From Tamlana carrageenivorans (lineage in GTDB: Bacteria > Bacteroidota > Bacteroidia > Flavobacteriales > Flavobacteriaceae): a DNA stretch of 64,000 nucleotides. Positions 27,212 through 34,765 of this stretch are shown here, one piece after another; the first letter of the stretch is position 1, and every line of letters begins with the position of its first letter. The translations under genes and the position numbers were made by a program. The notes below the pieces were generated by a model. That model searched no databases. It worked only from the letters and a program-made list of their open reading frames with translations, and had not been told where the DNA came from. Where the stretch lies: assembly GCF_002893765.1 (NCBI RefSeq), contig NZ_CP025938.1, forward strand, positions 868,001 to 932,000, written 5' to 3'.

Positions 27212-27219
27212 CAAAAGTA
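27212..27219 (-). promoter_or_regulatory. -7 element for the riboswitch-nrdGD transcript
   Basis: On the minus strand TACTTTTG matches TAnnTTTG and ends about 12 bp before the aptamer begins, placing the transcript start at the aptamer's edge. No TTG is seen at the -33 position. Confidence 0.5.
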
Positions 27220-27279
27220 GTAAAAAAGAGCGCTGATAGGCTTAGCGAAAAATTTGATTTTTCAACAAGATATTAACCA

Positions 27280-27657
27280 CTATAGTGCTTGAAATAAAAC
27301 TAAAGTAAGTCCCAAAACGACTACAGGTAAAAACCACAATACCCAAATGTTATAATCTAGCTTTTTATTTTTAAGCATTTTAACATTGCGTATTTTTCGT
27401 TTTCTACCGCCGTACTGCATCCAATTTTTAAAATAAATGAAGATAACAACCAACACAAATAATATCCATGCTTTTGATGCCGACATGGTTTGCACATTCA
27501 TTTGTTTAAAAAATCCTGAAAAAAAAACGCCTAAAAGTAGTAACAAACTACATTGCAGAAATGATACGTAAAACGTAGCAATATCGTTGGCTTTCTTACT
27601 TTTTTTAGATTTATAATATTGAAAAAAATGAAAGAATAATTTATCGAATGTGGTCAT
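27280..27657 (-). CDS. Small membrane protein of unknown function
   Basis: 125 residues with three probable membrane helices: FYVSFLQCSLLLLLGVFFSGF, AWILFVLVVIFIYF and IWVLWFLPVVVLGLTLVLF. Two Lys/Arg-rich segments (KSKKSKKAND and GGRKRKIRNVKMLKNKK) should face the cytoplasm. I recognise no family. It lies 31 bp downstream of the DUF5689 lipoprotein gene and may be the last gene of that transcript. Confidence 0.7.
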   Translation of the reverse strand: MTTFDKLFFHFFQYYKSKKSKKANDIATFYVSFLQCSLLLLLGVFFSGFFKQMNVQTMSASKAWILFVLVVIFIYFKNWMQYGGRKRKIRNVKMLKNKKLDYNIWVLWFLPVVVLGLTLVLFQAL

Positions 27658-27688
27658 GGTAATTTTTAAAAGTCTTCAAAGGTAAAAA

Positions 27689-29134
27689 CTATTCGACATA
27701 ATCAATACGAATATCGTCCAATTCGTAAACCCCATCAAAAGATTCTTGTCCGCCACCCGTATATTTAAAAGCGATATGCACCATGCCTGTGGCACAAGAC
27801 AAATCGACCACACCAGAATTAAACCACGGCACAAAGGAATCGGAGTTTTTAACTATGTATGCTGCCGATAACACAGCCCAAGTAGCTTGTAGTACCCCAG
27901 CTTCGGTACCGTCCCAATCTTGACTGCAAAGCACTTCCATAAAACTACTATCGGCTAAACTGTTTGAAGTTTTAAAACGCAGGGTTTCACCATCTTGGTC
28001 ATCTAAATTTATAGGCGGTGTAATGAGCCAACCAATATTACTCGTATCACCAGAACTAGCACTTTGAAATCTTGCTGATCGCCCTAACGATGCATTCGAT
28101 GAGGTAGACGAATAACCTTCCCAAGCTTGGGTACCTACTTCCATATAATTGGTCCACCCATCGATTACTATAGGCTTGTTGTTTTTCTGTGCCTCAAAAT
28201 TTTCGGTTAGTAAATTTCCTAACCCGTAAGATTCGGCAAGACCGCAATTCAGTTCCATGGGGTCGCAGCGTTCGGGATCATCAAAAAGGACATCAGCAGA
28301 ACTGTTTACAGCTAACACATTAAAATCATCGCCATAATCCCGACTATAGACCCCCGAAACATGGCCTTTTCCTTGCGGAACAATAAGCGATTTAAAATCG
28401 GCATAGGTACTGGTTTGCATCATCACTGAAACACCAGAGTCGCAGGACTCTAAAACGCGAAAACCATCAAATTCATCATAAGCTTCACTAGAAAAGCTTG
28501 CGCCTAATTCAAAGCGATTCAATTGCATATGTTCTAACTGAATGAGGGTGTTTTCATCTTTAGCTGTTAAATCTTGTAGTTGCACCAGCTTAGGCTGTAT
28601 CTCTGCAATTTCAGGACTTCTACTAATAACGGAAGGGATTTCCGAAGCCTGTATTTGTCCGACACGAACACCATCACCTGTTCCAATACATAACACACCA
28701 CTGTTCTCACCTACGGTTAAACCGTTCATTTTTACATAAACTTTTTGTCCGAATTGAAAAGTTTCATACAAATTGCTCTTATTTAAAAGCAAGCAAAAAC
28801 CAAGTCTCGGATCGGCATCGGGATCACTCCCATCGGTTTTATTCTGAATGATGAGTTCTTCAAAAAAATTCCCCGATTTATCGGAAGACACCACATACCC
28901 TTCAATAAACAAATCGGTTTCAGATTTTATAACGACAGTTGAATTTCCACCGTTTACCGCTTGCTCGTAAAGTGATTTTATCGTTTTAAAAGTCGTCTTG
29001 TTTTCAGAAGGTATTTGAGGTTCCTTAATTGAAGTTTCAGGAAATTCGTAATCGTCTGTTTTTACACAGGATTGGAGCAAACCAACACACAATAAAAGTA
29101 GTAATACGAATCTAAGGCTGTTTATTGTCTTCAT
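27689..29134 (-). CDS. DUF5689 lipoprotein with a C-terminal choice-of-anchor domain
   Basis: 481 residues. Lipoprotein signal ending LLQSC (Cys about 23), then a DUF5689 domain of OB-fold type (about 50-275) with FIEGYVVSSDKSGNFFEELIIQ and VYVKMNGLTV. A jelly-roll-like C-terminal domain follows (about 300-480), with ENFEAQ...GWTNY and IAFKYTGG...YELDDIRI, typical of choice-of-anchor domains. It is 11 bp downstream of a TonB-dependent receptor and divergent to a secreted nuclease-family gene. Surface lipoprotein partner of that receptor is the likely role; ligand unknown. Confidence 0.85.
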   Translation of the reverse strand: MKTINSLRFVLLLLLCVGLLQSCVKTDDYEFPETSIKEPQIPSENKTTFKTIKSLYEQAVNGGNSTVVIKSETDLFIEGYVVSSDKSGNFFEELIIQNKTDGSDPDADPRLGFCLLLNKSNLYETFQFGQKVYVKMNGLTVGENSGVLCIGTGDGVRVGQIQASEIPSVISRSPEIAEIQPKLVQLQDLTAKDENTLIQLEHMQLNRFELGASFSSEAYDEFDGFRVLESCDSGVSVMMQTSTYADFKSLIVPQGKGHVSGVYSRDYGDDFNVLAVNSSADVLFDDPERCDPMELNCGLAESYGLGNLLTENFEAQKNNKPIVIDGWTNYMEVGTQAWEGYSSTSSNASLGRSARFQSASSGDTSNIGWLITPPINLDDQDGETLRFKTSNSLADSSFMEVLCSQDWDGTEAGVLQATWAVLSAAYIVKNSDSFVPWFNSGVVDLSCATGMVHIAFKYTGGGQESFDGVYELDDIRIDYVE

Positions 29135-29145
29135 AAAAATCTGTA

Positions 29146-31947
29146 TTAAAAACTAACATTCAGGTTTAAAAAATAGGTTGTCCCACGACCATACCAATAT
29201 TTTGGTCCGAATACAGGGGTTTCTAGAGCTTTGTCATCGCGAAGCTCACGGTAATTGGCATTTCTGCCTTGTTCAAAACCACCAGTTTTATAACTGGCAT
29301 TAAGCAAATTATTAACGCTAGCAAATAAACCCACATAGTGCTTACCGAGTATCCATGATTTTCCACCAACTAAATTCACCACCATATAATCATCAAACCG
29401 TTCTTGTTTCAGCAATTCCCTAGCGATATCTTCATCGTAATCATTAAATGTTTGTCCGTCGTAATCGGTATTAAAATTGGAAGACCGCTTTAGCGGACTC
29501 ACATCCAAAAACGTATTGGAGAAAAAATTTGCCGTAGCCCCGAACCACCAATAATTGGGATCTCGATATTCGAACCCAATGGAATACGCGTTTTGAGGTC
29601 CAGAGGCTAATCGATAATTTTTAAGTTTTGTTTCTCCAAAATACTTCGCACCATCAACAAATCCGGCGGTTATAGCTTCAGCATCTGGTTCTGTTGTTAG
29701 CAATAGATTGGGGTTGTTAGCATAGATGAACTGCCCCAGCGAGGCTACCCCTTTAAGTTTTAAGGTTGAAGTGACTTGGGCTTCAATGCCTAACTCGGCT
29801 CCAAAATGTTTCTTTTCAATATCTTGTAAAATCTCCTGAACAAAAACGGCATGATCCCCGCCAACGCCATCAGCAAAATAAAAAGCAATGTCGTTAGCAC
29901 GCCCTATTTTTGTAAAATATCCCGTTAATTTAGCCTTAACTATCGAAGAGCGAAAATGATAACTAACATCAACCGACCTGATATTTTCTGTTAAAATTTG
30001 AGGTACGGTATTATGATTTTCTTTAGCATTTGAAAAGGTATTCTGAAGGCTTGGAGCGCGTGATAAAACCCCTAAATTGCCATCAAACAGATGTTTCCCA
30101 GAAAATTTATAGGTGAATCCGCCTTTAAAACCAAATCCTGTAAAATTCATTTTTTCCCCTTTGCCTAAAGAGTTATCTGGAAATCCGCCATTTTGATACA
30201 AGCCTTCACGTTGGTATTGGGTTTGACTGAATTGTCCTGACAAATAAAAATCGATTTTGTTATACCTAAACTGTGCTTGAGCAAAAGCATTCAATGCCTT
30301 AGATAAAAGGCGATAATGGTATTTAAATTTGTCTCCCTCTGTTACGAGACGATTAGGGTTCTGTAAATCATTTTGCGCCTCATGACTGTTGGATGCAAAA
30401 GCATCGACATCCAAATAATGCGTAGCACCTAAAAGATCCAGTACATTAGCAAAATTTTCTGAATTCAACCCGCTATAATTAACCGCCGCATTAAGGGTCA
30501 CATTATTATTTATAGCCGTATTTAAAATTGAATTTATAGTAAACTGCGTATCATCTACACGATCTTCGTACAAAGCGTAAATCGCATGACCTCCTTGTGC
30601 GGCATGCGATATATTTGCCTCATACATATCGCTCCAATGTATTTGCCCATCACTTTGAAACGCTTTTAAGGCTTGATAGGCATACTCTAGATGGTCGGGA
30701 TCATTCCGCTCAAAGTAACTTGGGAGTTTTTGGTAGTACGTCGGACTCGGATTAGATCCTCCTCCTTGTGGCATGCCGTCAATTAAATCGGTGCCATTGT
30801 AATCCAATCGACTATTTCCCATATGTCCAAACTGAAAAGCGATATTGGTATTAAGTATCGTTTTAGAACTCAGATTCCAATAATGATTAAGCATGAGTAT
30901 GGGTTCGTTAACTTCCTTTAGTCTCGAATTGCGTTTTTCGCCATCTTGCCAACCCCAATACTCATTGTATTTTGTGCCTTTTATGTCGTAAACTTCTTGG
31001 GTGTTTGGTGATGATTTTCCGCGTATATTGGGCGTGTAAATGGCCGTAAAATTTAAACTTTGATTTCCGTTAAATTGCTTTTCTACACTAGCAAAAAAGG
31101 AATTGGCACTATATAAAGTAGCATCCTGATACCCTTCCGAGCCCCATCGCCTACCTAAAGACACGGTGTAAGCCCAATTATTTTTTAACAAGCCCGAAGC
31201 ATATTTTGCCATAATGCGGTGCGCATAACTTCGGTTGGAGGATGAATAGGTTAATCGGCCACCAGAACGTGCTTCCGAAGGGCGTACATTAATATTGGTA
31301 CTCCCTAAAACACCTCCAAAACTAAAACTAGAAGGCGCAAGACCAAAGGCAAGCTCTTGATTTCTAAGCACATCATTTAATCCGCCCCAATTACTCCATT
31401 GCGGTCGGCCGTTAAAACTTTTGTTCATCGCTACTCCATTAATAAGTATGGCACTGTGGTTAGAGTCTAAGCCGCGAGGTCTAAAAAATGAGGCACTAAA
31501 TTCAAAGGCTGCGGTACGCTGAAAAACATCTAATGAAGCGGCTAGTAATCCTGAAATATTATCGGAAGCTAAAGTATCGTCGTGCAGTTCGTCATCAGTC
31601 AAACTAATGGTAAATAAATCATTGTCTGGTGACAAATTCCGACTCAAAACCATATCGTTAATATTAAGCGTTTTACCTTTGTAAACCACAATGGGGTAAC
31701 TTTTTTGGTTGTAACCCTGTTTTGAAACTACAAGAATTTGTTCGCCTAGCGGAATAATTCCTTCGAGAACAAATACGCCCAAATGATTAGATTGCGTTTT
31801 AAGTGAAGTACCTTCCAGATGGATTATGGCGCTTTCAATTGGCTCAAGGGTTTCAGAGTCTTTAACACTACCCACAACAAGCGTTTCCTGTGCATAAATA
31901 ACACATGATATACTTAGAAAAAAGATTAGGAGCAGCGACTGTTTCAC
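29146..31947 (-). CDS. TonB-dependent receptor with carboxypeptidase-like regulatory domain
   Basis: 933 residues: signal peptide (MKQSLLLIFFLSISCVIYAQ), a carboxypeptidase-regulatory-like beta-sandwich (about 22-105), a plug domain (about 120-230, with GVLGSTNINVRPS), and a 22-strand-type barrel ending in Phe. It imports or senses a substrate at the outer membrane using TonB energy. The 11-bp gap to the DUF5689 lipoprotein suggests a receptor/lipoprotein pair. The divergent secreted nuclease-family protein hints at nucleotide or phosphate scavenging, which is inference. A second receptor of different length lies at 34766-37315. Confidence 0.9.
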   Translation of the reverse strand: MKQSLLLIFFLSISCVIYAQETLVVGSVKDSETLEPIESAIIHLEGTSLKTQSNHLGVFVLEGIIPLGEQILVVSKQGYNQKSYPIVVYKGKTLNINDMVLSRNLSPDNDLFTISLTDDELHDDTLASDNISGLLAASLDVFQRTAAFEFSASFFRPRGLDSNHSAILINGVAMNKSFNGRPQWSNWGGLNDVLRNQELAFGLAPSSFSFGGVLGSTNINVRPSEARSGGRLTYSSSNRSYAHRIMAKYASGLLKNNWAYTVSLGRRWGSEGYQDATLYSANSFFASVEKQFNGNQSLNFTAIYTPNIRGKSSPNTQEVYDIKGTKYNEYWGWQDGEKRNSRLKEVNEPILMLNHYWNLSSKTILNTNIAFQFGHMGNSRLDYNGTDLIDGMPQGGGSNPSPTYYQKLPSYFERNDPDHLEYAYQALKAFQSDGQIHWSDMYEANISHAAQGGHAIYALYEDRVDDTQFTINSILNTAINNNVTLNAAVNYSGLNSENFANVLDLLGATHYLDVDAFASNSHEAQNDLQNPNRLVTEGDKFKYHYRLLSKALNAFAQAQFRYNKIDFYLSGQFSQTQYQREGLYQNGGFPDNSLGKGEKMNFTGFGFKGGFTYKFSGKHLFDGNLGVLSRAPSLQNTFSNAKENHNTVPQILTENIRSVDVSYHFRSSIVKAKLTGYFTKIGRANDIAFYFADGVGGDHAVFVQEILQDIEKKHFGAELGIEAQVTSTLKLKGVASLGQFIYANNPNLLLTTEPDAEAITAGFVDGAKYFGETKLKNYRLASGPQNAYSIGFEYRDPNYWWFGATANFFSNTFLDVSPLKRSSNFNTDYDGQTFNDYDEDIARELLKQERFDDYMVVNLVGGKSWILGKHYVGLFASVNNLLNASYKTGGFEQGRNANYRELRDDKALETPVFGPKYWYGRGTTYFLNLNVSF

Positions 31948-32048
31948 ATAAAATATTTGAAAGCCAAAAATATAAAATTATCCGAAATGATAATAAAATC
32001 TTACAATTTTTGTTGTAATATCTTATTTTTGAATTTCAAATTATTATC

Positions 32049-33104
32049 ATGTCGTTATTAAAATTATTTAGCTGCGCCCTCACTTTTCTACTTGTGACTA
32101 ACCTAAATGCGCAACAAAAAAAATATAAAATTCGCACCATAGCCTTCTATAATCTCGAAAACTTTTTTGATACCATTAACGATCCCAATACGCTCGATGA
32201 TTACAGCCCCATTATGGAACTCAAAACACAACGCCGTGAAGCCTATCAGCAAAAAACAACCAACATGGCGCGGATTTTAGCGGATATAGGCAGAGATCTC
32301 ACCAGTCACTCCCCAACGCTTATAGGGGTTTGTGAAATAGAAAACAAGCGTGTTTTGGAAGATTTGGTTTCAGATCCACATTTAAAGTCTAAGGCCTACA
32401 AATTCATTCATTTTGATTCACCCGATGCTAGAGGCATAGATGTCGCTTTATTATACCGACCTGAAGTTTTTATGCCCATATACCAAAGTTCTCATGTTCT
32501 AAAAATTTACGACGAAACAACCGGAAAACGCGTTTTTACTAGAAATCAGCTTTTAGTAAGTGGCAAGCTTGAAAATGAATGGATTCATATTATTGTAAAC
32601 CATTGGCCTTCGCGACGTGGAGGTGAAGCTAAAAGTAATTACAAACGGGTGGCTGCGGCCAAATTGAATAAACGAATGATCGACTCCTTACAAGTAACCG
32701 ATCCGTATGCAAAAATTATTATTATGGGCGACTTAAACGATAACCCTAATAACCAAAGTGTCAAAAAAATACTAAAAGCCAAAACAGATAGAAATCAGGT
32801 GGGATTGAAAGGTTTATACAATCCCTTTGGCAAATTTTACAAAGATGGCTTTGGTACTACAGCCTACCGAGATGCTTGGAGTTTATTCGATCAAATGATA
32901 ATAACCAAACCGCTACTAGAAAAAAACCAAAGCGGTTTTAGGTTTTACAAAGCCGGTATTTACAATAAAAACGCTGTCATTCAACAAACAGGCTCCCATA
33001 AAGGTTATCCTTTTAGAAGTTGGAGCTACAGCGGGTTTTCAAATGGTTTTAGCGACCATTTTCCGGTGTACCTCTATTTAATCAAAGAAGCTAAAAACGA
33101 CTAG
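32049..33104 (+). CDS. Secreted endonuclease/exonuclease/phosphatase family protein
   Basis: 351 residues with signal peptide MSLLKLFSCALTFLLVTNLNA. The EEP catalytic blocks are complete: FYNLENFFD, GVCEIENKRVLE, DARGIDVALLYR, VNHWPSRRGG, MGDLNDNPNN and SDHFPVYLYL. It is a paralogue of the cytoplasmic protein at 19888-20856. A TATTTTTG -7 box lies at 32024-32031. It stands divergent to a TonB receptor/DUF5689 pair, a setting that suggests periplasmic or extracellular breakdown of a phosphodiester substrate. Its 3' end overlaps the end of the convergent membrane-protein gene by 4 bp. Confidence 0.88.
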   Translation: MSLLKLFSCALTFLLVTNLNAQQKKYKIRTIAFYNLENFFDTINDPNTLDDYSPIMELKTQRREAYQQKTTNMARILADIGRDLTSHSPTLIGVCEIENKRVLEDLVSDPHLKSKAYKFIHFDSPDARGIDVALLYRPEVFMPIYQSSHVLKIYDETTGKRVFTRNQLLVSGKLENEWIHIIVNHWPSRRGGEAKSNYKRVAAAKLNKRMIDSLQVTDPYAKIIIMGDLNDNPNNQSVKKILKAKTDRNQVGLKGLYNPFGKFYKDGFGTTAYRDAWSLFDQMIITKPLLEKNQSGFRFYKAGIYNKNAVIQQTGSHKGYPFRSWSYSGFSNGFSDHFPVYLYLIKEAKND

Positions 33105-33538
33105 CTTAACCAGGTACCCCAAGGAATTCTAGACAGCAATAATATTAAGGCTGACGAATAAAAAATAGCCATGGTTTTTAATTTGGCCTTTGAGGTAAGT
33201 TTTCTTTTATGCTTAGAATAGCCCATAGTAATTAAAGCAATGGCAATAATATTAACAAATGGGTGCTCAACTAGATAAAGTCTCGCTAATGAATTACTCA
33301 TTACTTTACCACCTAATTCGCTCCACAACTCGAAACGTGGTGATATAAAATACAACACTAAGCCAATTAATAATTGAATATGAGATACAATTAATGAGAA
33401 TAAACCTCTTCTAAAATCATTATTTTCATATTCCTTATCGCCTAAGGCTTTAACAATAGCAGTAACCGCAGTAATAGTTATAACAATGAGGACTAAATAG
33501 GCCCAATAAGAGTGAAGCGACAATATAATCTCGTACAT
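33101..33538 (-). CDS. Four-helix membrane protein with conserved-looking histidines
   Basis: 145 residues with four predicted membrane helices. His residues sit in or near three of them: LHSYWAYLVLIV, SHIQLLIGLVLYF and VEHPFVNIIAIALI. Similar flavobacterial proteins carry conflicting labels such as cytochrome b-like; I do not trust any of them. Heme binding by the paired histidines is a speculation. It overlaps the nuclease-family gene tail-to-tail by 4 bp. Confidence 0.75.
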   Translation of the reverse strand: MYEIILSLHSYWAYLVLIVITITAVTAIVKALGDKEYENNDFRRGLFSLIVSHIQLLIGLVLYFISPRFELWSELGGKVMSNSLARLYLVEHPFVNIIAIALITMGYSKHKRKLTSKAKLKTMAIFYSSALILLLSRIPWGTWLS

Positions 33539-33590
33539 AGTTGGTTGTGTTTTATTTTAAAAAAATCAAAGATAACAATTATAGGCATAA

Positions 33591-33618
33591 AAAAACCATG
33601 CATTTCTGCATGGTTTTT
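33591..33618 (-). terminator. Terminator after the repeat-lipoprotein gene
   Basis: Perfect 12-bp stem AAAAACCATGCA/TGCATGGTTTTT with a 4-base loop. The T-run on the minus strand follows the lipoprotein gene that ends at 33644. The A-run also permits termination in the other direction. Confidence 0.88.
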
Positions 33619-33643
33619 AATTAGCTTCAATTTTAAATTAAGA

Positions 33644-34753
33644 TTAAATGTTTTTTTGCCAAACACCATCTTTTTTGATCATGAACATATCTTCGGTGGT
33701 ATTTGTACCGTTATAGATGTCGTAAGTCATAATATATTTTTGACCTTCTTCAGCATTAGGATCCATATTATCCAACAAGATGATTAAGGCTTGTTCAATC
33801 ATATCTAAACTCCAATAGTTAGCATTACCTTCTCTTCTATCAAAGTTTCCGTAATTCCCCATACTTGAAGCAGGACCTTCAAAACCAGGTTCACTAGCTA
33901 ATTGCGCAGACATATAGTCATAATCCGATCTTAACAAGGCATATTTTATAGTATTATCTGGAACCCATGTGTTCCCATCATGACCAAACTGTAAAGTACT
34001 TTCTATCACGGAAGAAATAGCATTCCAATTTGCACCATCATATACGAAAGGAATTAACTTCATTTCTTTTGGTTCGCCATTAATAAATAATTCATACATC
34101 GTTACAATACGCTCTCCTGAACTAGCATAAGGGTACAACGATTTCAAGTAGATTGAGATGTTATTTTCAGCAACATCTTCATTTGAAAAATTAGGATACG
34201 ATTGTTCCATATCCATGTATTCATCAGCAGTAAACTCACGCACCATTTCCCAACCTTCAAGTAACACGAAGTTATTGGTAAGTTCTGAAGTCGATCCTCC
34301 AGAATAATATTTATACGTTAAATCTACCACATCACCTCTTACGGCATTCGGAAACTTATAAACTAAGAAATCTGCCATATCACCTGGACTACTAAAGTTT
34401 CCATAACTAAAGCCTAGGTCTTGGTAATCTTGATCGGTTACTTCATAAGCATCTGTAGATTTAATACTATTTGATTTATACAAATTATAAGTGATTAAAG
34501 CTTGCGATCCATTTCCCCAGAAAGGGTAAAGTGTTTCAAGGAAACCAGGAATCTCCTCTTTAGCTTGATCTTCCGTATCAAAACTTGAAAAGCTTAATCC
34601 CATTGCAGAATAATCATCATCCTGTAATGTATATTCGGAACTCCCTACAATCGGATTTTCAACTTTATCTAATTCCTTATAAACATCTTCCATAGGGTTG
34701 CAGCCCGCTAACATGGCGCCAACAGCTACTAATAAAAATAATATTTTTTTCAT
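33644..34753 (-). CDS. Surface lipoprotein made of four related units
   Basis: 369 residues: lipoprotein signal with lipobox MLAGC (Cys about 18), then four successive segments of similar plan. Each opens with a D-Y/D-hydrophobic motif (LQDDDYSAMGLSFSSF, VTDQDYQDLGFSYGNF, FTADEYMDMEQSYPNF, LLRSDYDYMSAQLAS), continues with a hydrophobic helix ending in LYPF/LYPY-like residues, and closes on a Tyr-rich strand (ITYNLY, LTYKYY, TMYELF, MTYDIY). It follows the TonB receptor by 12 bp, in the slot where SusD proteins sit, but shows none of the SusD helical signature. It is probably the surface partner of that receptor. Confidence 0.8.
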   Translation of the reverse strand: MKKILFLLVAVGAMLAGCNPMEDVYKELDKVENPIVGSSEYTLQDDDYSAMGLSFSSFDTEDQAKEEIPGFLETLYPFWGNGSQALITYNLYKSNSIKSTDAYEVTDQDYQDLGFSYGNFSSPGDMADFLVYKFPNAVRGDVVDLTYKYYSGGSTSELTNNFVLLEGWEMVREFTADEYMDMEQSYPNFSNEDVAENNISIYLKSLYPYASSGERIVTMYELFINGEPKEMKLIPFVYDGANWNAISSVIESTLQFGHDGNTWVPDNTIKYALLRSDYDYMSAQLASEPGFEGPASSMGNYGNFDRREGNANYWSLDMIEQALIILLDNMDPNAEEGQKYIMTYDIYNGTNTTEDMFMIKKDGVWQKNI

Positions 34754-34765
34754 CTTTAATTTTTT

